64,000 nucleotides of DNA from Kitagawia praeruptora (lineage: Eukaryota; Streptophyta; Magnoliopsida; Apiales; Apiaceae): assembly GCA_037693485.1 (NCBI GenBank), contig CM075350.1, positions 128,834,001-128,898,000 on the forward strand, written 5' to 3'. Numbering within the stretch: the first letter of the stretch is position 1; every line of letters begins with the position of its first letter. Positions 9,305-19,280 of this stretch are shown piece by piece. The notes beneath the pieces are model-generated. The model was given only the letters and a program-made list of their open reading frames with translations. It was not told the origin of the DNA and ran no database searches. The position numbers and the translations under genes are program-made.

Positions 9305-12300
9305 ATTCCTGCTAGTGGTAGTTCGGTTGCATCTGTTGGGGTCATTGATTGGACCACTTATAGTTTTCCACAACCCGTTGAATTGACTGGCTTGCCAGAG
9401 AAATTCAATGGGGGCGTTGGCTTTTCTCGTTGGCAGAAAAGGATGAAGTTGTGGTTGACTGTAAAGGGTCTATGGCCTGTTGTGGAATATGAGAAGCCGG
9501 TTGTGGATCAAGAGAAGGCTGAATCAGTTAAGAGTTATGCGAAGTGGGCTGAAAAGGATGGGGTTGCTAGGGCAGCAATTCTGGCTGCTCTAACCAACAC
9601 ATTGTTTGATGTGTACTCCTCTGATGCCTACACCGCAAAACTCTTATGGGATAAGCTGGACCAAACACATAATACTGACTCACAAGGTCTGGAAAAGTAT
9701 TCTGTGGCTAGGTTCCTTGATTTCAAGCTGGTGGACAATAAGTCCATGACTGAGCAAGTGCATGAATTCGAGATGATAGTGCATGCTTTGAAGGAGTCTG
9801 GAATGGACCTCCCCGAAAAGTTTAAGGTGATGAGTGTGATTGAAAAGCTTCCAAAGTCTTGGGAAGAGTTCTCTCTCTCCCTGAAAAGACAGAAAGGAGA
9901 GATCACATGGACCAACCTTATGCTGGACATCTCGGTGCAAGAACAACACAAGTCCAAACAGGGACATGTGATGCCAACTGAGCATGGAAGCTCGAAGGTA
10001 AATGTAGCTACTGTAGGACAGAAAAGGAAGGCTGTCTCTAAGAAGGGTAATAGTAATAAACCTAAGAGTGACAAGGATAAGGCCAAGAAACCAAAGGCAA
10101 ACAAACCATGTTGGTCTTGTGGGCAGGTTGGGCACTGGAGTAAGGACTGCCCTACGAAGAAAGCAAAGAAAGCCGAGGGTGTAGCTCAAGCGAATGCTGT
10201 GCTTGGAACCTCAAGTGGGCCTGTAGCGAACATGGTTGTTGGTGAGGCTTTGGCTTCTGAAACCAACGTAGACCGGTATGTTACCTACAACCCTGTACTA
10301 TTTTCCACTTATCTGTCAAATGAATGGTTGATTGATACTGGAGCTAATGTGCATATTTGTGCTGACATTAGTTTATTTGTATCTTATCAACAGAGTCATA
10401 GCTTGACAGTGACGATGGGGAACGCAAGTGCTGCTCAAGTACATGGAGTAGGAAACGTGGACCTGAAGTTTTCTTCGGGACGTATTCTATCCCTGACAAG
10501 AGTGCATCATGTTCCCGACATGCGTAGAAATATAATAAGTGGTAGTTGCTTAGTAGCTAATGGCTTTGAAGTTTCTCTCAAATGTAATAAAGTAGTTCTT
10601 ATTCATACTGGTACATTTTTTGGCAAGGGTTACTTGTCGAATGGTTTATTTGTGATTAATGCTGAACCCGCTTTGGGTGGTTTGATTAATAATATTACTC
10701 CTTCTGTTAATTGTATTGAATCTTCTGATTTATGGCATGCTAGACTTGGTCACTTAAATTTTGGTGCTCTTAAAAATATGATGAACTTAGAGTTGATTCC
10801 AAAACACACTATAGAAAAGAATTCTAAATGTCAAGTATGTGTGTCTGCTAAACAAATAAGGAAACCTTTTCATAATATTGTTAGGGATTCAGACTTGTTA
10901 GATTTAGTACACACTGATATTTGTGAATTTGGTGGTGTGTTGACTAAGGACCATTTTAGATACTTCATTACCTTTATAGATGATAGTAGTAGATACTGTT
11001 ATGTTTATTTACTTAGACATAAGGATGAAGCACTTAGTAAATTCATTATTTATAAAACTGAAGTAGAAAAACAAACTAGTAAGGTACTTAAACGGTTGAG
11101 ATCTGATAGAGGTGGTGAGTATACGAGTAACGCTTTTAATGAATTTTGTGCAAACAATGGTATAGTTCATGAAGTTACCCCACCATACACACCTGAGTCT
11201 AATGGGGTTGCTGAGCGAAAGAACAGAACATTTAAAGATATGATTAATAGTATGCTTATTAACTCTGGGCTGCCTAAATACATGTGGGGAGAAGCTCTGA
11301 ATACGGCTTGCCATATTCTGAATAGAGTCCCTCTGAAACACATGGATAAGACACCCTATGAGTTATGGAAGAGCAAGAAGACTAGTCTTAAGTATCTTCG
11401 TGTGTGGGGGTGCCTTGCTAAGGTACTTGTCCCTGAACACAAGAGAAAGAAACTAGGTCCGAAGACTGTTGATTGTATCTTTCTAGGCTATCTTGAGACC
11501 ACTACAGCTATGAGATTTTTAGTGTTAAAATCTGACATAGATGGTATAGTGGCAAACACGATAGTTGAGTTTCGTGATGCTACATTCTTTGAGGATGTCT
11601 ACCCTATGAAGACTGGTATGCCTCTAGATACTTCTAATGAAGATCGTACTCACACATCAAGTTCTATTCCTGATCATGTGGAAAAGATGACAAATGTGGG
11701 GGCGGAACCTAGTAGTAGCTCTACTGCTAAGGAGGTAGAGGAACCACGAAGGAGTAAGCGTGCAAAGGTAGTCAAGGATTTTGGAAGTGATTTTATCACT
11801 TACAATGTCGAGGATGAACCTTTAACTTTCCGACAAGCTATGGATTCTTCAGAGTCTAGGCACTGGAAGGGCGCTGTAAAGAGTGAAATTGACTCTATTG
11901 TTTCTAACGGAACATGGGAGTTAGTTGATCTCCCTCCTGGGTGTTCTACTATCGGGTGCAGATGGATCTTTAAGAGAAAGTTGAACCCTGACGGCTCAAT
12001 AGATAAGTACAAAGCTAGACTGGTAGCTAAGGGTTTTAAGCAAAAAGAGGGCATTGATTACTTTGACACATACTCTCCAGTAGCTAGAATGACAACAATT
12101 CGAATGCTAGTAGCATTGGCTTCCGTACATGGTCTTATCATCCATCAAATGGATGTAAAGACAGCTTTTCTTCATGGTGAACTTGAAGAAGAGATTTATA
12201 TGGATCAGCCTGAAGGATTTGTTGCATCTGGTAACGAAAGGAAAGTATGTAAGTTGATCAAATCCATCTATGGCTTGAAACAAGCTCCTAGGGATTGGCA

Positions 12301-13396
12301 TAAAAAGTTTGATGAAACTATAGTGCCGTTCAGTTATGATATTAATGATAGTGATAAGTGTGTCTACACCAAAGTTAAAGGTAGTGAGTGTGTCATCTTG
12401 TGCCTATATGTAGATGACATATTACTGTTTGGAACCAATATTGAGATTATTAACGAGACAAAAGCTTTCTTGAAAAGGCACTTTGAAATGAAGGATATGG
12501 GTGAGGCTAGTGTGATTCTTGGTCTAAAACTGACACAGTCAGCTGAGGGAATAACTTTATCGCAGTCTCATTATATAGAGAAATCTATACTTGAGAAATA
12601 TGGTTATTCACAGTGTAGAATCGCTAGTACACCCTATGATCCTAAAGTTGCCCTTGTTAAGAATGCTTCAGGAGTACCTGTGTCTCAGTTAAGGTATTCT
12701 CAGATTATAGGGAGTTTGCAGTATCTTGCTAACTGTACTAGACCAGATATTTCATACTCTGTGTCTAAGTTGGCTAGATATACAAGCTGTCCAAACAGAA
12801 CTCATTGGGATGCTCTTGATAGAGTACTTAGATATCTGAAAGGCACAATGTACCTAAGTTTACACTATAGGAGATTTCCTGGTGTACTTGAGGGGTACAG
12901 TGATGCAAGTTGGATAGCTAAGAAGTCTGGTTCCAATGGAGTGACTGGATACGTGTTCACCTTAGCAGGGGGAGCAATATCCTGGAAGTCGACCAAACAG
13001 ACTATAGTAACTCGGTCTACTTTTGAGGCTGAGTTGTGTGCACTTGATGCCACGGGGACGGAGGCTGAATGGTTACATGGACTTATGTCCACGATACCTG
13101 TAGTAAGCAGACCGCTTCCTGCGCTTGCTATTCATTGTGATAGTAAAACATCTATCGACAAGATTAGCAGTAAAAAGTATAATGCTAAAACCAAGAGGCA
13201 CATCCAAGTTAGACTAAAGTCTATTAGGGGTTTAGTGTCTGATAGGATTATTGCTGTAGAGTTCATAGGAACTCAGAATAATATAACTGATCCTTTAACT
13301 AAAGGACTGGAACCTGCAGTGGTCCTTAAGTCAAGGTTGGGGATGGGGTTGTCAACCCATCATAGTTCATCATCAGTGGGAACCCAATACACATGA
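9305..13396 (+). CDS. Copia element B gag-pol polyprotein, 5' truncated, otherwise open
   Basis: A single open frame of about 1,360 codons codes for copia gag-pol. In order it has gag (FSRWQKRMKLWLTVKGLW), zinc knuckle CWSCGQVGHWSKDC (CX2CX4HX4C), protease with WLIDTGANVHIC, the integrase zinc region (HARLGHLNF...CQVC), integrase core (VHTDICEF, RSDRGGEYTS, NGVAERKNR), reverse transcriptase (RWIFKRKLNPDGS, MDVKTAFLHGELEEEIYM, LYVDDILLFG) and RNase H (GYSDASWI, STFEAELCALD). The conventional start and the 5' LTR are missing: the frame runs without a stop from the junction at 9304, and 9383 is a TTG. It encodes a retrotransposon product, not a host function. The copy at 57527-61618 has a nonsense change. 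Confidence 0.9.
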   Translation: MPASGSSVASVGVIDWTTYSFPQPVELTGLPEKFNGGVGFSRWQKRMKLWLTVKGLWPVVEYEKPVVDQEKAESVKSYAKWAEKDGVARAAILAALTNTLFDVYSSDAYTAKLLWDKLDQTHNTDSQGLEKYSVARFLDFKLVDNKSMTEQVHEFEMIVHALKESGMDLPEKFKVMSVIEKLPKSWEEFSLSLKRQKGEITWTNLMLDISVQEQHKSKQGHVMPTEHGSSKVNVATVGQKRKAVSKKGNSNKPKSDKDKAKKPKANKPCWSCGQVGHWSKDCPTKKAKKAEGVAQANAVLGTSSGPVANMVVGEALASETNVDRYVTYNPVLFSTYLSNEWLIDTGANVHICADISLFVSYQQSHSLTVTMGNASAAQVHGVGNVDLKFSSGRILSLTRVHHVPDMRRNIISGSCLVANGFEVSLKCNKVVLIHTGTFFGKGYLSNGLFVINAEPALGGLINNITPSVNCIESSDLWHARLGHLNFGALKNMMNLELIPKHTIEKNSKCQVCVSAKQIRKPFHNIVRDSDLLDLVHTDICEFGGVLTKDHFRYFITFIDDSSRYCYVYLLRHKDEALSKFIIYKTEVEKQTSKVLKRLRSDRGGEYTSNAFNEFCANNGIVHEVTPPYTPESNGVAERKNRTFKDMINSMLINSGLPKYMWGEALNTACHILNRVPLKHMDKTPYELWKSKKTSLKYLRVWGCLAKVLVPEHKRKKLGPKTVDCIFLGYLETTTAMRFLVLKSDIDGIVANTIVEFRDATFFEDVYPMKTGMPLDTSNEDRTHTSSSIPDHVEKMTNVGAEPSSSSTAKEVEEPRRSKRAKVVKDFGSDFITYNVEDEPLTFRQAMDSSESRHWKGAVKSEIDSIVSNGTWELVDLPPGCSTIGCRWIFKRKLNPDGSIDKYKARLVAKGFKQKEGIDYFDTYSPVARMTTIRMLVALASVHGLIIHQMDVKTAFLHGELEEEIYMDQPEGFVASGNERKVCKLIKSIYGLKQAPRDWHKKFDETIVPFSYDINDSDKCVYTKVKGSECVILCLYVDDILLFGTNIEIINETKAFLKRHFEMKDMGEASVILGLKLTQSAEGITLSQSHYIEKSILEKYGYSQCRIASTPYDPKVALVKNASGVPVSQLRYSQIIGSLQYLANCTRPDISYSVSKLARYTSCPNRTHWDALDRVLRYLKGTMYLSLHYRRFPGVLEGYSDASWIAKKSGSNGVTGYVFTLAGGAISWKSTKQTIVTRSTFEAELCALDATGTEAEWLHGLMSTIPVVSRPLPALAIHCDSKTSIDKISSKKYNAKTKRHIQVRLKSIRGLVSDRIIAVEFIGTQNNITDPLTKGLEPAVVLKSRLGMGLSTHHSSSSVGTQYT

Positions 13397-13920
13397 GAGG
13401 AGATCCCTTGAAGTGTATTCAATGTGGTAATAACAAGCTGTAAGGATGAACTGGTAGTACCTTTGCTACATAGATGATACTGTTGTATCTGAGTCTATCC
13501 CCTGTAAACCTAGAAGGTACTGATACTGCTAGATAGCAAGAGTTATTATAACTCTGAATGGGGTCAAGTCATTTGACGAGATGGTAGCAGTACATCTCTG
13601 GAGATGCCCAGCTAAGCGAATGTAATTGTGTGGTCGCAATTAGAGTAAAGGGTTATTCCTTGAAACATTCGACGAACAGGATCGAGACAAGACCATTAAT
13701 GTCTCAAAGCCGTAGATTGGCACCATAGCCTTTGACTTGTCGTCGTCTATGGAACATGGTTACACCAAACGGATTAAGATTCAAGGTGAAACATTCCATC
13801 TGAATCCGGTAATCATTGAAGTAGGGGACTTAGGAGGTTCAAACCCGGAAGGGTACCGACTCTGAAAAAACAAGTCATGATGAGAAACCTGAAACATTTC
13901 TATATGGATTTGTGGGGGAT
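13397..13920 (+). other. Element B 3' untranslated region and polypurine tract
   Basis: About 520 bp without a convincing ORF follow the gag-pol stop. TTTGTGGGGGAT immediately before the LTR is the likely polypurine tract. Confidence 0.7.
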
Positions 13921-14228
13921 TGTTAGAAAATGGAGTTTTAGAGCATAAGTATTTTATGTTCTTGAGTTTAATTCCGGATTTTAACGATTGGAAATTGTTC
14001 CTTGTTATGAGGACTTAAATTTTCATATATGGGTCTAAGTAATTTTCTTAGTGAAACCCATAGAGAAATGGAGTTGAAGTTAGTAGCTTGAATAAGCTTG
14101 AAATGAGAATGTGTATTTGTCCCACATTGAAATGAATAAAGGGGGTTGTTGGCTTTATATAGAATCACACACATGGGTAGTGTACAACTACTAAGGTGTA
14201 TGATGGTGCATGGTGTTACTGTGTGCTC

Positions 14229-14330
14229 CACGCGCACACACACACACACACGCGCGCGCCGCCGCCGCCCGCCTCGCCACGCCACGTCACGACACGACAC
14301 GACTCGACTCGACTCGGGTCGGCTCGGTCG
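14229..14330. repeat. Graded simple-sequence tract (CA, CG, CCG, CGACA, CGACT)
   Basis: Within the LTR, a CA run passes into CG, then CCG, then CACGACA and CGACTCGACT units. It is very GC-rich against an AT-rich surround. All three plus-strand frames are open through it, giving several artefact ORFs. Confidence 0.85.
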
Positions 14331-14439
14331 AAGGGCGATTTGGGCGAATGTCTCGGCATCTCGCGTACGCGAGGCGACCTGGGCGAGGGATTTTATTTCA
14401 ATGTTTAAATATATTTTAATTAGAATAAATATATATATA

Positions 14440-14680
14440 TATATATTGGGATCAGTACTTGGAATAAATCAGTAACTGGTCAGACATCTAATACTGATGG
14501 GCCAAGTCCTGATGAAATCCTGAAGGTACTACCAGATCCTGATGCTGGATCAAATACTGATGGACCTCAAGTCCTGACGGTATCAGATCCTGATGAATGA
14601 TCAAATACTGATGGACATCAGATCCTGACGGACGAAAAATCCTGATGGATCAGATCCTGATGTTGGGTCAGAATTTGATG
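14440..14680. repeat. Short-motif array inside the element B LTR
   Basis: AATACTGATGG and TCCTGATG or TCCTGACGG recur about eleven times in 240 bp upstream of the TATA box. Repeated short motifs in the U3 part of an LTR are often enhancer-like, but no specific factor is claimed. Confidence 0.6.
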
Positions 14681-14864
14681 ATATATATATTGTGTATATT
14701 CGTATAATTAAAATAAAAACTGATATGTGTGGATAAATATAACGTAACAGTTACGATTTATTAAATCAACCGTTTTGATTTTATTAAATCAGCCGTTTCA
14801 TTTTATTAAATGTAAATCGGCAGTTACAATATTAATTGGGTGGCATCAGTTACGTTTGGTCTCT

Positions 14865-14883
14865 CCTATAAATAGAGACCTAA
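14865..14883 (+). promoter_or_regulatory. Probable LTR core promoter
   Basis: CCTATAAATAGAGACC is a strong plant TATA box placed about 500 bp before the LTR end, followed by a CT-rich stretch (14935-14975) typical of a start region. This is inference from position and motif. Confidence 0.6.
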
Positions 14884-15388
14884 GCTACTGATTGTGATAT
14901 ACTGTACACACTGAATATACAGACCACACCCTACATTCTCTTGTCTTCTCTACACTCTCTGTTCTCCTCCTGTTATAGTATATTTTACTTAGGGTTTTCT
15001 GGCGACTGAGGTGCTAGTCGAAGTTGAGTATTCTGATTGCTGTGATCACTATACTCGGAGCTGTTTTATCTTGGGAGAGGTGTTGCAAGCATCCCAACAC
15101 AGTTGTAAGTGGGGGCAATTATCTCTTCAAGAGCAGTCAGGCTTTCTAGCAAATCCTGACGACTCAGCTGTTTGTTTTATTTGTTTACATACTGATATAG
15201 CTATGACTACTGGTATGTTTTCTGCCTTCTCTTTGTTCTATCAGTTACTGACATGCATGTGTTTTACCTTCGTGTTTTGTTTCGCTAATTGTATGCTTGG
15301 CCTGGACTTGTTAAATACGATATATAACTGCCTCTATGTTGCTGTTTTAGTCATAATTCCCAACAAATCAAGCCAATTAAAATTCTAC

Positions 15389-15771
15389 CTCCACACTACG
15401 GATAAACTGATTTGCTTTATCAACTTCATCCCTCGTAGAGACTGGATATAGATATGGCAGTGCTGTACTGCAGAAATTTGTAAAAAGCTTCGGGTGATCT
15501 TTAAACAGCCTATCAGTCCTCGATTCAATTTCTCGAACTGTCATTCTGCAAATTGCATATGAAACAATATAAGGACCTGAATACCTGATGTTTTCAAGTA
15601 TCAAAACCAGTGAAATAAGCTTATTACCTATGCTCCTTGCAATCTTGGATCAATTTCTTGAAATTTGTAGTCTTCCTACTGCATTTCTTAAATTCAAGCT
15701 CTACAGATTTGACAAACTCTTCGTAAAGTTGTGTAGGTTTTTTTGGCGCCACATATTCATATTGTAAAGTA
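15389..15771 (-). pseudogene. PAH-repeat gene fragment (exons 2 and 3), cut by element B LTR
   Basis: Two exons remain in frame: 15628-15771 (144 nt) and 15389-15545 (157 nt), both with AG and GT borders. They encode the first PAH repeat (YEEFVKSVELEF, FKKLIQDCKEHR, RLFKDHPKLFTNF) and the start of the second (DEVDKANQFIRSVE). Exons 4 and 5 are missing because the LTR ends in intron 3. Exon 1 is missing because a stretch present at 44815-45010 in the intact paralogue is deleted here, joining CGTAT and ATTTTAGAATGTG. It is about 95% identical by eye to the gene at 43990-45003. Confidence 0.85.
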
Positions 15772-15845
15772 CTGCAACAGGCAACAGCGTATATTTTAGA
15801 ATGTGACACACTGACACTCAATAGATTTACCGGGCATGCATGAAG

Positions 15846-16369
15846 TTTATACGGTTGCTACTATATCATTACAATTTTTTTTTGTCAAGATATATCACTA
15901 TAATTAGTAAGGAATAGGTGTAAGTTATAACATCCAAACAAAGCTTTCTAAATTGTAACCGACGAGTTTAATGCCTAATAGTATTATACAGTAGAAGTTT
16001 AAATTAGGGTCAACATGATATTAGGCATGAAGAATTACATTCATTCTTCCCACTGATCACTAAATGTCAATTCAGAATATTATGGAAAACGTAACTGAAG
16101 AATTTTTTTATTTCCTTTTAAAAATTTTCATCTTGAATTTTATTTCCATATTATTTATGAAAAAAGATCAAAAATAATTTGACTATTCAAGCTCTACAGA
16201 TTACATACCACTATAGGAATATACAAGAAAAACGATGATACCTTTCTTTCTCATTTCAAAGAAATAGAAAGATAATACCTTAATTTTTTAATCTAACATA
16301 TAACAATATTTTTAATTTATTCTAAGCTCTACAAAATAATAAGTTTATTCTGATCAATTTCCTCAACAC
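15846..16369. other. AT-rich spacer, no gene seen
   Basis: The left part (to about 16190) is the decayed upstream region also seen next to the gene at 43990-45003 (compare 45025-45360). Nothing coding was recognised. Confidence 0.6.
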
Positions 16370-16805
16370 CCCGGACTTCTTATACTGTCTTTCCCAAATT
16401 CAAGCTCTACAGATTTGATACAATCCTCATACAGTTGTGTCGATTTTTTTGGCGGCACATATTCAAACACTAAAGTACTATATATGTGAAGAAATCTTAA
16501 GAAAATCTATGAAAATCTCATAAGATAAAAAGTAAATCTTATAATACAGCTATATATAATATATGCTTTTATTATGTGGATACGTTTAGCATGTCAACCT
16601 AGAATTTTCCTTTGATATTTATTGTTGACAAATGGAAAAAATCTTATAGAATATATGAAAGATCCATGGAGACAGATTAGAAAAAACAACACATGAATGA
16701 ATAAGAAATAAACCTGGACCGTAAGAGTCGTCTCTTTCTCGGTATTAGCTCTATTCTTCGATCGATAATATCTATTTTTTGATCCAGTTGTGAATTCGAA
16801 GCCAT
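16370..16805 (-). pseudogene. PAH-repeat gene fragment (exon 1 and part of exon 2)
   Basis: Exon 1 (16714-16805, 92 nt) starts MASNSQLDQKIDI and ends with a GT donor. Exon 2 starts at 16477 after an AG and encodes EYVPPKKSTQLYEDCIKSVE, then loses homology after LEFGK and meets a stop. Phase and start resemble the intact paralogue at 43990-45003 (MASLSSDLPIH). The rest of the gene is absent, so it is a relic. Confidence 0.65.
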
Positions 16806-17061
16806 ATTTTATTTCAAATTGTATACAAACTAAATAGGTTGAGTGGATTTATATAGTTACAAGAATAATGAAGAAGGATGACACTACATGTATAACATTC
16901 AAATTCAAAAAAGAAAATAATGTAACGGATGATTTTAATTAAAAGCATTAATTTAAGGACGTAATGGTGGGCTGATGATTAGATGTTTTTATATATGGAA
17001 ACCTTCTACACCTAATGGCTTTAAATTTTCCTCTTTACAACACTAATATATAATTATAGAA

Positions 17062-17237
17062 AAATGCTAGAGGTACCAAAATTAGGTACCAAAAGTTGTT
17101 ACCAAATGATATGGCTTGTTTTAATTGGTTATAGTTATAGTGGACCCGCCAGGGTTCTCCAATCAAAATATTTTAAATTGACAAGTGTCTGTTACCATGT
17201 CATTTGATACCCAATTTGGTACCTGTAGCACTACTCA
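17062..17237. mobile_element. MITE with 9-bp target duplication (Mutator-like)
   Basis: ATTATAGAA lies on both sides (17053-17061 and 17238-17246). The ends ATGCTAGAGGTACCAAAATT and GTGCTACAGGTACCAAATTG (right end reversed) are inverted repeats. It is about 176 bp, non-coding, with an inner CAAATGATATGGCTTG that mirrors the right side. It belongs to the same ATGCTA-ended group as 6350 and 8952. Confidence 0.8.
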
Positions 17238-17246
17238 TTATAGAAA

Positions 17247-17755
17247 AATGCTATATATCATCTAACAATATGAAATTCCTTTTTTTTTTCCCAAACAACA
17301 ATATTATTTCTTAGTGATAAATAAATACAACAGTTAAGGAAAGAACAATTTTTTCATGGACTTTGTTATCTTGTACTGATTAGTACCGAAGTAGGAAACT
17401 GACTACTTTAAAAAAAAATGTTTCAGACTTGCTATATTTTAGTTTATTTACTGATGATATGAAGCTAATTTATGTTCAGAAGATTAATGTAATTTATGTT
17501 CAGAAGATTAATGTTTGATCGTTGCATGAAACTTATGTGCTTGAGTATAAAAATACTATGTAAATTTATAGGACAAACAAGAACACTGAACAAAAAGGTA
17601 AGAAATATTCAAATGTAGATTAAGTAAAAAGTTTTTTCAAAATAACATAACAGTGAATCTTCTTATTCTTATGATCCTAAAATGTAGCATCTCTCACTCA
17701 TCTCCAGGGAGTAACACAGGAACACCCTAAATTTATTGATATGAAAATCTGATAC
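17247..17755. other. AT-rich spacer, no gene seen
   Basis: No ORF or element was recognised. It contains a 24-bp near-direct repeat (AATTTATGTTCAGAAGATTAATG) near 17468-17513. Confidence 0.5.
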
Positions 17756-18722
17756 TTAATTCTTCATTGTATAAAATCTTGTTCCAAATGTCACAATGAT
17801 GGCAATGACGGCAAGGTATGAAATGAATCTGCTTATGCTTACGATACTTGCAGTGACATGCTCTGCCTGGGGAACAAATTTGATATAAGCCTCGATTAAG
17901 TCATCTCTGTTCTCCATAAGTTTTAACATCTGCGGGATAGACATGAATATAAAAAACTGGTTCAGAAAATCAGCATCATGTCAACACCCATATCCAATAC
18001 TATAGAGTGCTGTACAAATTTGAAGCATTACCTCTACTGTCATATCTTTAAGACTCAATCTTCCATCTTGAAACTTCGCGATAAGATTTTCAGCTAACTC
18101 ACATCGAGTTGGGTTGTTTGGAAAGGCTGACTGCCAATATAACTTATTGATTAGAAGCATGAAAAAACTAAAATATAGCCAATTATAATTTTACCTCAAC
18201 ACTGTAGATAAATTGATTTGCTCTATCAACTTCATCCCTCGTAGAGACTGGATATAGACATGGCAGCACTGCATTGCGGAAATTTGTATGCAGTTTTGGG
18301 TGATCCTTAAACATCCTTTCAGTCCTTGATTCGACTTCTCGTACTGTAATCCTACAATGTAAACATGAAAGAATATAATATGACATAGACTGTTGAAATG
18401 TGAATGAGCAGGAGGAGTATATGTTTTTTAATCTCAATTAATCTACGACACGTTAATAATGTTTAGACTTTAGAGTAACAAACCGATTAAGCAAGCTTAA
18501 TTATCACCTTTGTTCCTTGCACTCTTGAATCAATTTCGTGAACAAGCTGAGCTTCTGACTGCATTTCCCAAATTCAAGCTCTATAGATTTGATACAGTCT
18601 TCATAAAGTTGTTGTGCTGATTTTTTTGGGGCCACAGTCTCGTACACTAAAGAACTGCAACAATCCAATGTTAACATACCGGTCCAACAGAGGAGGATGC
18701 AAATTAAAATGTACACATACAA
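17756..18722 (-). CDS. Tandem PAH-repeat protein with C-terminal membrane segment (first exon unclear)
   Basis: Four exons join in frame with AG/GT borders: 18508-18654 (147 nt), 18195-18351 (157), 18032-18130 (99) and 17756-17929 (174 with TAA). The first PAH repeat covers LYEDCIKSIELEF to LYPV with the signature RMFKDHPKLHTNF. The second covers DRANQFIYSVE to EAYIKFVPQ. The last exon ends in a hydrophobic stretch, FISYLAVIAIIVTFG, then RFYTMKN. PAH repeats are Sin3-type four-helix protein-binding modules; the membrane tail is not part of Sin3. No first exon like the paralogues' was found. The frame can instead be read back without an intron to an ATG at 18722 giving a hydrophobic leader (MYVYILICILLCW), so the start is undecided and the gene may be defective. 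Confidence 0.75.
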
Positions 18723-19257
18723 ATTATTATAATTAGAAACTGGAACTTAATTTTTTGAAAAGGGTTAACTAACCAACTAACCAAATATACATTGTTTTGC
18801 TTATAATAGTATAGTACAAATATCTAATGGAAAGGTTTTGGGAATTTTTATTGGAGAATCTAACATTTCTCTTTTATTCTTGTGAATTATTTTGGAAATC
18901 AAAACGATTTTTTTTTTTACAGAAAAAATCAAAACGAATTTGGGTGATCTAATTATTTCTAAATATGCTGGGTCACTTCTATTAAAGCATCATAGGATGA
19001 AGGTGCCTTTAGTAACAGAGCAGCTCTAACAAAAAAGCTGGATTAGATGCGGTTTTTTATTATTATTCTCATTTTTCTGTCAGATGAAAATGGTTGCATG
19101 ACTTTGCCAAGACTCGTGTTCTTGGTAAAATAACCATTTTATATAGAACCTTAATCTAAGTAGTGACAAGCCATTTTATATAGAACCTTAATCTAAGTAG
19201 TGACAACTACAGACATCGAACATATAGTATTTTTTTTTTAATTTTGTTGGACAACTA
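18430..19257. repeat. Segment duplicated at 38345-39745 (flank of PAH gene)
   Basis: Exon 2 of the PAH gene and about 600 bp of its upstream flank recur at 38345-39745 with a few changes. The other copy carries an extra hAT-like insertion. This copy has an internal 42-bp tandem duplication (about 19132-19213: CCATTTTATATAGAACC repeated) that the other copy lacks. Homology ends at GTTGGACAACTAAA, just before a Helitron here. A degenerate Helitron-like 5' end (about 18771-18812, AATAGTATAGTAC) lies within it. Confidence 0.8.
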
Positions 19258-19280
19258 AATATCTTAATTAATTTTTAAAA

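Larger units (their letters stand above)
13921..15365 (+). mobile_element. 3' LTR of copia element B
   Basis: The LTR starts TGTTAGAAAATGG after the polypurine tract and ends AATTCCCAACA, giving TGTT...AACA ends over 1445 bp. The bases after the end (AATCAAGCCAATTAAAATTC) are intron sequence of a PAH gene, identical in register to the paralogue at 44405-44424. The LTR carries a CA/CG/CCG simple repeat, an array of TCCTGATG motifs and a TATA box. ORFs read across it are not real. Confidence 0.8.
1..15778. repeat. Large direct repeat, copy 1
   Basis: This block matches 48223-64000 base for base apart from a few differences I found by eye: substitutions at 138, 241, 2827, 12485 and 14401, a poly-T that is 13 here and 11 in copy 2 (near 2511), and a TA tract two bases shorter here (near 5064). 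The offset is 48,222 before the poly-T, 48,220 between the two length changes, and 48,222 after. Both outer edges are cut by the window, so the repeat is longer than seen. A recent segmental duplication or an unpurged assembly duplication would both look like this. Confidence 0.95.

Noticed and set aside
14146..14475. Overlapping ORFs rich in His-Thr and Arg
   Set aside because: All come from the CA/CG/CGACT simple-sequence tract in the LTR, which leaves every frame open.
15011..15451. 146-codon plus-strand ORF with hydrophobic stretches
   Set aside because: It runs from the element B LTR across its end into antisense PAH exon 3, so it is a chance frame.
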